Of a DNA stretch of 15,679 bases, positions 1-6,257 are shown piece by piece. The first letter of the stretch is position 1, and each line of letters opens with the position of its first letter. Under the pieces are notes generated by a model that saw only the letters and a program-made list of their open reading frames with translations, searched no databases and was not told where the DNA came from. Location: assembly GCA_035485475.1 (NCBI GenBank), contig DATHOA010000195.1, positions 1 to 15,679 of the forward strand, given 5' to 3'. The stretch comes from DAIDKA01 sp035485475 (GTDB taxonomy: Bacteria > Pseudomonadota > Gammaproteobacteria > Steroidobacterales > Steroidobacteraceae). A program made the translations under genes and the position numbers.

Positions 1-141
1 GCGCGCCATGATGTCGCGCGCCGCATCGACTGCGGCATGCTGGCCAAATGGGTCACGGAGCATCGGCTCGAGGATTGGGAGGCGGCCGACATTGCGGTCG
101 ACCTGGCCTATAACCTCGCCAAGAAGGCCTATCGACTGTGA
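1..141 (+). CDS. C-terminal fragment of an unidentified protein
   Basis: Frame 1 is open from the window edge to a TGA at 139-141, giving the last 46 residues of a protein that starts upstream. The fragment is soluble and helix-like, with many charged residues and Ala/Leu, and ends in LAKKAYRL. No catalytic motif is visible and I do not recognise the family. Its stop codon overlaps the GTG start of the following FAD oxidoreductase by four bases (GTGA at 138-141), so the two genes are very probably co-transcribed and translationally coupled. That suggests a related function, but the oxidoreductase has no assigned substrate, so this does not identify the fragment. Confidence 0.7.
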   Translation, partial: ARHDVARRIDCGMLAKWVTEHRLEDWEAADIAVDLAYNLAKKAYRL

Positions 142-1760
142 TCGATGCGTACGACGTGGCCATCATCGGGGCGGGCCACAATGGCCTGACCTGCGCCTGT
201 TACCTGGCGCGCAGCGGGCTGAAGGTTGGCGTATTTGAAAGCCGCGGCATTGCCGGCGGGGCCGCCGTCACCGAAGAATTCCACCCCGGATTCCGTAACT
301 CTACCGCCAGCTATACCGTGAGCTTGCTGCACCAGCAGGTCATTCGCGATCTGCATCTGAAGGATCACGGCCTGCGCATCATTGAACGGCCGATGCAGAA
401 CTTCCTGCCCCTCGGGGACGGTTCAAAGCCGCAGAACTTCGGCGTGGGGCCGACCGGTGCCGACACCCGCACGGCGCTGGCCGCCTTCTCATCAAAGGAT
501 GCCAACCGCCTGGCGGACTATTACCGGATGCTGGATCGGGTCGTCGGCTTTCTGCGCGATCTGCTGCTGCGCACACCACCGGCGAACCTGCGCCACGCGC
601 GTGACCTGCTGGGCCTGCTCAGCATGGGCAATGCTTTCCGGAAGCTTCCCGCCACGGCGCAATACGAGGTGCATGAACTGTTTACGCGCAGCGCCGGCGA
701 GCTGCTCGATGGCTGGTTTGAAAGCGATGCGATCAAGGCGTTGCTGGGCTTCGATGCCGTCGTGGGTGCCTTTCAAAGCCCGTATGCGGCGGGCAGCGGC
801 TATGTCCTGCTGCACCACGCCTTCGGCGAGACCAATGGCAAGACCGGTGCCTGGGGACACGCCATCGGCGGCATGGGTTCAATCACCCAGGCCATGGTCT
901 GCGAGGCCGTGCGGCTTGGTGTGCAGATCCATCTGGATGCTCCCGTTCAACAGGTACTGACCAGCGGCACACTCGGCGACGGCTCGGCTCGCGCCACCGG
1001 TTTGTTGCTGCAGGGCGGCCGCGAAATCACCGCGAGCCGCATTGCCGCAAACATCAATCCCAAGCTGCTGTTTACCCGGCTGGTCGATGCGGCACTGCTG
1101 CCGGAGGATTTTCGCTCGCGTATCCAGCGCTACCGCTGCGAGTCGGCCACCTTTCGCATGAACGTGGCGTTGTCGGAATTGCCGCAATTCAATGACATGC
1201 CCGCCTCCGGTGCACACCTGGGCGCCGGTATCATCATGGCGCCGTCGCTGGATTTCATGGATAAGGCCTACCTGAGCGCCCGCGCCGAGGGCATCGCGCG
1301 CATCCCCATCGTCGAAATGCTGATTCCGAGCACCATCGATGACTCCCTGGCGCCGCCCGGAGCCCATGTCGCGAGCCTGTTTTGCCAACATTTCCGCTAC
1401 CAGCTTCCGGCGGGACGGCGCTGGCAGGATGAACGCGATGCGGCCGCCGATCTCATCATCGACACCGTAACCGGCTATGCGCCCAACTTTCGCCGCAGCA
1501 TCATCGGGCGCCTGGCGCTATCCCCGCTGGATCTGGAGGAGCGCTTCGGATTGCTGGGCGGGGATATTTTCCATGGTGCCTTGGGATTGGATCAGCTGTG
1601 GGCCGCCCGGCCGCTGCTCGGATTTGGCGACTATCGCACTCCCCTGCGTAGATTATATATGTGTGGATCAGGAACCCATCCCGGCGGTGGCGTGACCGCC
1701 GTGCCGGGTCACAATGCGGCGCGCGAGATCATCAAAGACCATCGCTCGAGGACCATGTAA
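138..1760 (+). CDS. FAD-dependent oxidoreductase, phytoene desaturase-like (PYROXD2 type)
   Basis: A 540-residue flavoprotein of the phytoene desaturase/amine oxidase superfamily. The N terminus holds the Rossmann dinucleotide-binding motif GAGHNG at residues 11-16 and an acidic residue (E34) at the end of the second strand, which normally holds the adenosine ribose. The C terminus has the second FAD signature, MCGSGTHPGGGV at 508-519, followed by PGHNAA. Both signatures and the length (about 530-580 in the family) fit the PYROXD2 group rather than true carotenoid desaturases. No carotenoid genes lie nearby and the substrate is unknown. The start is GTG at 138, which overlaps the upstream stop; there is no stand-alone ribosome site, consistent with re-initiation. 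No membrane segment or signal peptide is seen. The family assignment is firm; the reaction is not known. Confidence 0.9.
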   Translation: MIDAYDVAIIGAGHNGLTCACYLARSGLKVGVFESRGIAGGAAVTEEFHPGFRNSTASYTVSLLHQQVIRDLHLKDHGLRIIERPMQNFLPLGDGSKPQNFGVGPTGADTRTALAAFSSKDANRLADYYRMLDRVVGFLRDLLLRTPPANLRHARDLLGLLSMGNAFRKLPATAQYEVHELFTRSAGELLDGWFESDAIKALLGFDAVVGAFQSPYAAGSGYVLLHHAFGETNGKTGAWGHAIGGMGSITQAMVCEAVRLGVQIHLDAPVQQVLTSGTLGDGSARATGLLLQGGREITASRIAANINPKLLFTRLVDAALLPEDFRSRIQRYRCESATFRMNVALSELPQFNDMPASGAHLGAGIIMAPSLDFMDKAYLSARAEGIARIPIVEMLIPSTIDDSLAPPGAHVASLFCQHFRYQLPAGRRWQDERDAAADLIIDTVTGYAPNFRRSIIGRLALSPLDLEERFGLLGGDIFHGALGLDQLWAARPLLGFGDYRTPLRRLYMCGSGTHPGGGVTAVPGHNAAREIIKDHRSRTM

Positions 1761-1831
1761 TTGCATAAGCTTAATAAAGTGTTACGCATCGCCCCGTGCA
1801 TTACGTCATTGTCATCTTCAAATAGTTTGAT

Positions 1832-1849
1832 TGTCGGTACGCACCGACA
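1832..1849. repeat. Short perfect inverted repeat in the gap before the lipoprotein gene
   Basis: Within the gene-free stretch 1761-2018, TGTCGGT (1832-1838) and ACCGACA (1843-1849) form a 7-bp inverted repeat around a 4-base spacer (ACGC). No T-run follows, so it does not look like an intrinsic terminator for the oxidoreductase. An operator or a small RNA hairpin is possible. The rest of the gap is more AT-rich than its surroundings. I found no convincing -35/-10 pair there for the lipoprotein gene, although its strong terminator implies one exists. Confidence 0.35.
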
Positions 1850-2018
1850 CAGGGCAACGTCCTACGCTTTAATTAGTCTTTAAGTAGTTGCATTCCTTGG
1901 CCAAATTTGATGCCATTGCGGCCGCTTGCGAAAACTGTGGCGGCGTCTCCGCTGTGTGTTCGCATTGTCCTACCCGCATTTAGGACTCCCGTTTACTACC
2001 CAGAAGGGGATTTTCAAT

Positions 2019-2333
2019 ATGAAGAGCACGATGTTTGTAAAGGCGGCCGCTGTTGCCGTCGTAGTTGCGCTGGTTGGCTGCACGGACCTGAAGCCGCTGC
2101 AGGCCCAGGTTGATGATCTGAAGTCTCAGGTCTCGAAGCTGCAGTCCGAAGTGCAGGGTGCCAACTCTGCCGCCGCCCAGGCCTCCTCGAAGGCTGATGC
2201 TGCCAATACGGCCGCTGCCGGTGCGCAAAGCACGGCGAACCAGGCTCTGGCTGCCGCCCAGGCCGCTCAGGCCGCGGTCGATGCGACCAATGAGAAGATT
2301 GACCGCATGTTCAAGCGTTCGATCTCGAAGTAA
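2019..2333 (+). CDS. Alanine-zipper outer-membrane lipoprotein, OprI/Lpp type
   Basis: A 104-residue lipoprotein. Residues 1-20 are a signal peptide (KxxxxxxK start, then an Ala/Val core) ending in the lipobox LVGC, so C21 should be diacylated and N-acylated after cleavage. There is no Asp at +2 (C-T-D), which fits sorting to the outer membrane by Lol. Residues about 23-95 are a heptad-patterned coiled coil, first Leu/Val-rich (LKPLQAQVDDLKSQVSKL) and then Ala-rich, as in the trimeric Lpp/OprI helix. The C terminus reads DRMFKRSISK, resembling the RMLEKASRK end of Pseudomonas OprI, whose last Lys is the peptidoglycan-linking residue in Lpp. The start is ATG at 2019 with AAGGGGA eight bases upstream; longer in-frame starts would bury the signal peptide. 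It is a single-gene unit closed by a strong terminator. The role inferred is tethering or stabilising the outer membrane. At 104 residues it is somewhat longer than Lpp (78) or OprI (83). Confidence 0.88.
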   Translation: MKSTMFVKAAAVAVVVALVGCTDLKPLQAQVDDLKSQVSKLQSEVQGANSAAAQASSKADAANTAAAGAQSTANQALAAAQAAQAAVDATNEKIDRMFKRSISK

Positions 2334-2376
2334 GCAATCGGTCCGTCCGATCGCGGGCGGATTTTGCTCTGAAGCG

Positions 2377-2406
2377 ACGCCGCGCTTTGCGCGGCGTTTC
2401 TTTTTT
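2377..2406 (+). terminator. Intrinsic terminator of the OprI/Lpp-like gene
   Basis: ACGCCGCGC (2377-2385) and GCGCGGCGT (2389-2397) form a perfect 9-bp GC-rich stem with a TTT loop, followed by TTCTTTTTT through 2406. The T-run lies on the plus strand only, and its last base is the first base of the fabH stop complement (2406-2408). The hairpin therefore also sits directly after fabH on the minus strand, but without a U-tract in that direction. Confidence 0.92.
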
Positions 2407-3335
2407 CAGTAGCGCACCAGGGCCGAACCCCAGGTAAAACCGCCACCAAAAGCTTCCAGCAGTAACAGATCGCCACGTTTGATACGGCCGTCGCGCACCC
2501 CGACGTCCAGGGCCAGTGGGATTGAAGCCGCCGAGGTGTTGCCGTGCTCCTGCACGGTGACGATCACCTTCGCCATGGGCAGATCGAGGCGCCGCGCCGT
2601 GGCCTGGATGATGCGGATATTGGCCTGATGCGGCACGAGCCAATCCACCGCGGAGCGATCCAGACCATTGGCGCTGAGGGCTTCATCGACCGCCTTGCCA
2701 AGATTGATGACCGCAATCTTGAAGACCTCACTGCCCGCCATGTGGATCGACGATCCACCAGGGCAGTACAGCAGATCCTTGAAGGTGCCATCCGCGTGCA
2801 GATGGGTGGAGAGAATGCCGGCTTCGGAGCTGGCCTTGAGCACGACGGCACCGGCGCCATCGGCAAACAACACGGCGGTGCCACGATCACTCCAGTTCGT
2901 GATCCGCGACATGGTCTCCGCGCCGACCACCAGCGCATGCCGCGCTTCGCCGGCCTTGATGAACTTGTCCGCCACTGACAGGGCATAGACGAAGCCGCTG
3001 CATGCCGCCTCGATGCTGAAAGCGGCGCCGCCGGGGCAGCCCAGCCGCTGCTGCAGCAGCACACCGCAGTTGGGAAACACGAGGTCGGGCGTCGACGTCG
3101 CGAACACGATCAGGTCGATATCGGTGGGTTCGAGACCGGCCGCCGCGATGGCGGCGCGCGCCGCCGGCTCGGCCAGATCGACAGTGCTTTGGGAGTCAGC
3201 CGCGATATGCCGGCTCACGATGCCGGTACGTTCCCGTATCCAGGCATCGCTGGTGTCCATCATCCGTTCCAGGTCCTGATTGGTCAGGACCTTTTCGGGC
3301 AGGCAGGCACCGGTGCCGGCGATTTGCGAAAACAT
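2406..3335 (-). CDS. fabH: Beta-ketoacyl-ACP synthase III (KAS III)
   Basis: A 309-residue condensing enzyme that starts type II fatty acid synthesis by joining acetyl-CoA (or another short acyl-CoA) to malonyl-ACP in the cytoplasm. With ATG at 3335 as the start, the catalytic triad is C112 (in EAACSGF), H236 (in PHQANIRII) and N267-1, that is N266 (in EHGNTSA). The family hallmark GGGFTWG is near the C terminus. C112 has the same number as in E. coli; H and N are eight residues earlier because of a short deletion before the SIHMAGSEVFK segment. A TTG one codon upstream (3338) is an alternative start, with AAGG at a fair distance for either. It is the last gene of the yceD-rpmF-fabH unit. plsX, which separates rpmF and fabH in E. 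coli, is absent, and fabD/fabG/acpP do not follow because the convergent lipoprotein gene comes next. Confidence 0.96.
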   Translation of the reverse strand: MFSQIAGTGACLPEKVLTNQDLERMMDTSDAWIRERTGIVSRHIAADSQSTVDLAEPAARAAIAAAGLEPTDIDLIVFATSTPDLVFPNCGVLLQQRLGCPGGAAFSIEAACSGFVYALSVADKFIKAGEARHALVVGAETMSRITNWSDRGTAVLFADGAGAVVLKASSEAGILSTHLHADGTFKDLLYCPGGSSIHMAGSEVFKIAVINLGKAVDEALSANGLDRSAVDWLVPHQANIRIIQATARRLDLPMAKVIVTVQEHGNTSAASIPLALDVGVRDGRIKRGDLLLLEAFGGGFTWGSALVRY

Positions 3336-3363
3336 CAACGCCGGCCTTGCGGAAGGCGAACGG

Positions 3364-3558
3364 TTATTCCTGGCCTTCGGCGTCGGCTGGCTTTTCGATT
3401 ACGCGCTTGCCGCGATAGAAGCCATCCGGAGTGATGCAGTGACGCAGGTGGGTCTCGCCTGACTGCGGGTCGATTGACAGGGCGGGCTTTGCCAGTCCGT
3501 CGTGGGAACGGTGCATACCGCGCTTGGACGGGGTTTTGCGGCTTTTCTGAACGGCCAT
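3364..3558 (-). CDS. rpmF: 50S ribosomal protein bL32
   Basis: A 64-residue protein with the bL32 signature MAVQKSRKTPSKRGMHRSH at the N terminus and HLRHCITPDGFYRGKRVI further on. E. coli bL32 is 57 residues; the extra length is a short acidic tail. It binds 23S rRNA in the large subunit near the peptidyl-transferase region. This is the form without the zinc-binding four-Cys motif; the single Cys replaces a His of the E. coli protein. The start is ATG at 3558 with GGAGAG six bases upstream. It lies 45 bases after yceD and 28 before fabH, so the three are most simply one transcript. Confidence 0.97.
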   Translation of the reverse strand: MAVQKSRKTPSKRGMHRSHDGLAKPALSIDPQSGETHLRHCITPDGFYRGKRVIEKPADAEGQE

Positions 3559-3603
3559 TGCGAACTCTCCGGAAAGTCGAAATTCGAAACTCTAAAAAAA
3601 CAT

Positions 3604-4098
3604 CTACTGGCGTTTGAACAGTTCACTGAGCTGTCCAAACGGCCGGTGTGTCTCACTGTGCGCGCCCGCGCGATCGCCGGCACACTCATCATTCTCATGC
3701 CGCGGTACCAGCGGCAGCGCCAGCAGCAACTCTTCCTCGACCAGGTCCCGCAGGCTGATCCGATGCTCCGGAGCCAGCACGGTCTCCAGCGTCTCAGGCA
3801 CCCGCGCGGCCTCGGCATGGGTCGCCACCAGGGCGGCGCGCCCGCTGCTGTCGACGCGCCACTTCAGGGGCGACAGACAGCGCTGGCACTGCAGCTGCAC
3901 ATCGGCGGCAACGGTAACTGCGGCCACCGCGACCCGATCTTCACGGCTAAAATCAACCCGCCCCCGTGCCTCCCCGTCGGGCGCTGCCAGCAACGGCAGT
4001 ACACGTGGGAACTCCTTGAGCGGAATCGCAAAATCGATGTCCGCGCGCTCGTCGGCCAACAGACCGATATCGAGCAACTTCGACCAGCCCTCTGACAT
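3604..4098 (-). CDS. yceD: YceD/DUF177 family protein (23S rRNA accumulation protein)
   Basis: A 164-residue protein of the DUF177 family, nearly always encoded just before rpmF and linked to 23S rRNA accumulation in E. coli and plants. Family marks are LQCQRC (C71, C74), the acidic segment LVEEELLLALPLVPRHENDEC (residues about 119-139, with C139), and a basic end LFKRQ. Three Cys in this arrangement may bind metal (inference). The start chosen is ATG at 4098. The frame stays open to a TTG at 4131, but that codon lies inside the -35 box of a strong promoter, so it cannot be the start of the main transcript. There is no Shine-Dalgarno before the ATG; see the promoter entry. Confidence 0.92.
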   Translation of the reverse strand: MSEGWSKLLDIGLLADERADIDFAIPLKEFPRVLPLLAAPDGEARGRVDFSREDRVAVAAVTVAADVQLQCQRCLSPLKWRVDSSGRAALVATHAEAARVPETLETVLAPEHRISLRDLVEEELLLALPLVPRHENDECAGDRAGAHSETHRPFGQLSELFKRQ

Positions 4099-4107
4099 GG
4101 GGCGCGT

Positions 4108-4136
4108 ATCATAGGTATCGAACCGACCCAAGTCAA
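4108..4136 (-). promoter_or_regulatory. Near-consensus sigma-70 promoter for yceD-rpmF-fabH
   Basis: Read on the minus strand, TTGACT (4136-4131), a 17-bp spacer and TATGAT (4113-4108) match the sigma-70 consensus at ten of twelve hexamer positions with optimal spacing. Only nine bases (ACGCGCCCC) separate the -10 box from the yceD ATG at 4098. Transcription should begin about 4103-4098, giving a leader of zero to about five bases and no ribosome-binding site. The boxes are seen directly; the near-leaderless mRNA is inferred. Confidence 0.78.
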
Positions 4137-4201
4137 AACGACTTCAAAAGTTGCAAACCCTTGTTTCGGCAATCCGTTTTACTTCCACTTAGCGGTGCAA
4201 T

Positions 4202-4789
4202 TTGAGCTCCCAGCCAGCCCTGATTCTTGCCTCCACCTCCCCCTACCGTCGCGAGCTGCTCGACCGCTTGGGCTTGGCCTTTGCCGTAGAGCCGTCGGAG
4301 GTAGACGAGGCGCACGTGCCCGGCGAACCCCCCACCGAACGGGCGCTGCGCCTGGCCATTGCCAAGGCTGAAACGGTCGCGGTGCGCAATCCGGGCGCGG
4401 TGGTCATCGGCAGCGACCAGGTCGCCGCGGCCGGTGGCGTCGTGCTCGACAAGCCGGGCACGGTCGAGCGCGCCTGCCAGCAGTTGCGGCATCTGTCCGG
4501 CTCCCAGGCGCGCTTCCACACGGCCTGCGCGGTGCGCTGGCACAACACCGGTTTCAGCGTGAATCACCTGGAGACGGTCACCGTCTCGGTGCGCGATCTG
4601 AGCGCCGGGGAAATTGAAAACTATGTGGCGCGCGAACAGCCGCTGAACTGTGCCGGCAGCTTCAAGTCGGAAGGCTTAGGCATAGCCCTGTTCTCGCGCA
4701 TCGAATCCGAAGATCCGACGGCGCTGGTGGGTCTGCCGCTGATCTGGCTGGCCGGCGCGCTGCGCCAGGCCGGATTCTCAATTTTCTAG
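4202..4789 (+). CDS. yceF: Maf/YceF nucleotide pyrophosphatase (7-methyl-GTP pyrophosphatase type)
   Basis: A 195-residue Maf-family house-cleaning enzyme that hydrolyses modified nucleoside triphosphates to monophosphate and pyrophosphate. The N terminus LILASTSPYRREL is the family substrate loop. IGSDQV carries the catalytic Asp (D72). The segment NYVAREQPLNCAGSFKSEG and the end DPTALVGLPLI match E. coli YceF, which prefers m7GTP, better than the dTTP/UTP-specific YhdE branch. The start is TTG at 4202: an in-frame TAG lies at 4190-4192 and no ATG or GTG precedes the conserved loop, so TTG is the only usual codon available. The ribosome site is poor (GCGGTG). It is transcribed away from yceD, with 103 bases between the two starts. 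The position between yceD and rluC is as in E. coli. Confidence 0.94.
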   Translation: MSSQPALILASTSPYRRELLDRLGLAFAVEPSEVDEAHVPGEPPTERALRLAIAKAETVAVRNPGAVVIGSDQVAAAGGVVLDKPGTVERACQQLRHLSGSQARFHTACAVRWHNTGFSVNHLETVTVSVRDLSAGEIENYVAREQPLNCAGSFKSEGLGIALFSRIESEDPTALVGLPLIWLAGALRQAGFSIF

Positions 4790-4794
4790 TCACC

Positions 4795-4815
4795 ACCGGC
4801 GCCGGTCAGCGCCGG
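4795..4815. repeat. GC-rich hairpin between the convergent yceF and rluC ends
   Basis: CCGGCGC (4796-4802) and GCGCCGG (4809-4815) can form a 7-bp stem with a 6-base loop that contains the rluC stop complement. The left arm is also part of a 12-bp perfect palindrome, ACCGGCGCCGGT (4795-4806). No T-run follows on either strand, so it is at best a transcript-end stabiliser or a Rho-independent pause, not a standard terminator. Confidence 0.3.
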
Positions 4816-5819
4816 CGTCGGGCGCTCTTCTCGGCGGTGGACTCGGCCAGGGCATCCAGGACTGCGGCCAGATCGGCGGGCAACGGCGCGCTGGCGCTGA
4901 AATCCCCGCCATTGGGCCAATCAAATGAAATGCGATGGGAGTGCAGGAACATGCGCGTGAGGCCGTCCTCGCGCATGCGTGCGTTGAAGTCCTTATCGCC
5001 GTATTTGTCATCGCCGGCCACGGGGTGTCCGACATGCGCGGCATGCACCCGGATCTGGTGCGTGCGGCCGGTCTGCAGATCCACCTCCACCACCGAGGCG
5101 CGATTGCGGAAGAACTGCACCGGCTTGAAGATGCTGACCGCACTCTTGGCGCCGGCCTGCACGCGTACGGTGCGCTCCCCACCCATCCGACCCTCGGTAT
5201 TCAGCGGCACATCGATGCGCTTCTTGCCCAGATCCCAGGGGCCCTTTACCAGCGCCAGGTAGCCCTTTTCGATCTGCCCGTCGCGCATCATCGCGTGCAG
5301 CACCCGCAGCGCGGCCGGCTTGCGTGCCACCAGCAGGCACCCGCTGGTATCGCGATCCAGGCGGTGCACCAGTTCCAGGGTCTCCTCGGGCCGCGCCGCG
5401 CGTAACGCCTCGATAATGCCAAAGCTCACGCCACTGCCACCGTGCACGGCGATGCCGGCGGGCTTATTGATCACGATCAGCCGGTCATTCTCGGTAATGA
5501 TCGAATCGCGCACCGTTTCGACCAGCGTCCGGGGCACGCGCGCGGCCACCGGCGGTGCGTCCGGGGCGGCCAGGTTGACGGGGGGCAGGCGCACCTTGTC
5601 GCCAAGCTGCAGCCGGTCCTCGGGGCTGGCCCGCTTGCCGTTGACCCGGACCTCGCCCTTGCGCACGATGCGAAACACGCGGCTGCGGGGCACCCCCGCC
5701 AGCAGTTTGGTCAGGAAATTGTCCAGTCGCACCCCCGCCTGGTCCTCGGTGACCTCGACATGGCGGACCCCCGAGCGGGTCGGCACTTGCGGGACTTGCC
5801 CTTCTGGCTGCTCAGACAA
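4806..5819 (-). CDS. rluC: 23S rRNA pseudouridine synthase RluC
   Basis: A 337-residue RluA-family enzyme. E. coli RluC makes pseudouridine at 23S rRNA positions 955, 2504 and 2580. Residues about 28-80 are an S4 RNA-binding domain (VRLDNFLTKLL to VNGKRAS). The catalytic core includes INKPAGIAVHGG at 117-128 and the signature HRLDRDTSG at 152-160, whose D155 is the nucleophile. The later motif QTGRTHQIRVH is intact. The N terminus has a roughly 18-residue extension before the S4 domain, and the C terminus ends in four Arg. The start is TTG at 5819, supported by AGAGGTG six bases upstream. It is divergent from rne, as in E. coli. RluD is the alternative family member, but the synteny with rne favours RluC. 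Confidence 0.93.
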   Translation of the reverse strand: MSEQPEGQVPQVPTRSGVRHVEVTEDQAGVRLDNFLTKLLAGVPRSRVFRIVRKGEVRVNGKRASPEDRLQLGDKVRLPPVNLAAPDAPPVAARVPRTLVETVRDSIITENDRLIVINKPAGIAVHGGSGVSFGIIEALRAARPEETLELVHRLDRDTSGCLLVARKPAALRVLHAMMRDGQIEKGYLALVKGPWDLGKKRIDVPLNTEGRMGGERTVRVQAGAKSAVSIFKPVQFFRNRASVVEVDLQTGRTHQIRVHAAHVGHPVAGDDKYGDKDFNARMREDGLTRMFLHSHRISFDWPNGGDFSASAPLPADLAAVLDALAESTAEKSARRRR

Positions 5820-5841
5820 CTTCCACCTCTATCGTAAGATA

Positions 5842-5871
5842 TTGTTTTTACAATGGTCTCGGGGCTATACT
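5842..5871 (+). promoter_or_regulatory. Probable rne promoter
   Basis: TTGTTT (5842-5847), an 18-bp spacer and TATACT (5866-5871) form a reasonable sigma-70 promoter, with transcription expected near 5878. That predicts a leader of about 380 bases before the rne ATG. The -35 region overlaps a small inverted repeat, TTGT-TTTT-ACAA (5842-5853). No comparably good promoter for rluC was found in the opposite direction. Confidence 0.55.
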
Positions 5872-5919
5872 CCCGAAGCTGTCCCAAAATCAAGGGCAGT
5901 CACAGGCGCGCGGCATGGC

Positions 5920-5960
5920 TGTGCGCATGTTACCGGCCTCTTCGGGCGGCGTGGCGCACA
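5920..5960 (+). other. Stem-loop in the rne leader
   Basis: A perfect 7-bp outer stem (TGTGCGC/GCGCACA) encloses 27 bases that fold further into a GC-rich hairpin with a TCTTC loop (5939-5943). It sits about 40 bases into the predicted leader. Confidence 0.5.
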
Positions 5961-6190
5961 TGTACCGAAAGTCATGCGTTTCACCGTTTCCCGCGGAAGG
6001 TCTTTAGTTGGTCCTCGAAATCGAGGCCATCGCGTTGGCCGACAAGATTGCTGCACCCGATTAAAGTCTCACAAACAATGACTCCGGGCGCGCCGTCGGT
6101 AGAGCTACAAAAGGTTTTAGGCAACCACCCTTCCGTGGGCGGGTCCTCATGAAGAGCGAGACTCGATCACCTCTATCCTTTTATGTCACG

Positions 6191-6208
6191 CCGCACACTG
6201 CCGTGCGG
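6191..6208 (+). other. Stem-loop about 50 bases before the rne start codon
   Basis: CCGCAC and GTGCGG form a perfect 6-bp stem around the loop ACTGCC. It leaves the ribosome-binding region (TAAGG, 6246-6250) free and overlaps the codons that would follow the rejected ATG at 6183. Confidence 0.45.
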
Positions 6209-6257
6209 TCTCCCGTCGTTTGCTTGTCGGCCCCACTTTGCTGGGTTAAGGCCGAAC

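Larger units (their letters stand above)
5878..6257 (+). promoter_or_regulatory. Long 5' leader of rne, possible autoregulatory RNA
   Basis: About 380 bases lie between the predicted rne start point and its ATG, with no convincing gene inside. E. coli rne has a 361-base leader that RNase E itself cleaves to control its own level. Here the length and position are similar, but I cannot assert sequence homology. Visible structure includes a stem of TGTGCGC (5920-5926) with GCGCACA (5954-5960) enclosing a smaller CC-TCTTC-GG hairpin, and CCGCAC (6191-6196) with GTGCGG (6203-6208). Unpaired AU-containing stretches such as the ones near 6062-6080 and 6107-6120 could be RNase E sites (inference). 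An in-frame ATG at 6183 exists but has no ribosome site. Confidence 0.5.

Noticed and set aside
1926..2018. Upstream in-frame extension of the OprI/Lpp-like lipoprotein
   Set aside because: It would bury the lipobox more than 50 residues deep; ATG at 2019 has a strong ribosome site.
3594..3600. A-run between rpmF and yceD as a minus-strand terminator
   Set aside because: There is a T-run on the minus strand but no GC-rich stem before it, and rpmF needs the upstream promoter.
6183..6257. An in-frame ATG 25 codons upstream of the chosen rne start
   Set aside because: It has no ribosome site, and the conserved RNase E N terminus (MKRMLVNATQQEE) begins exactly at 6258 behind TAAGG.
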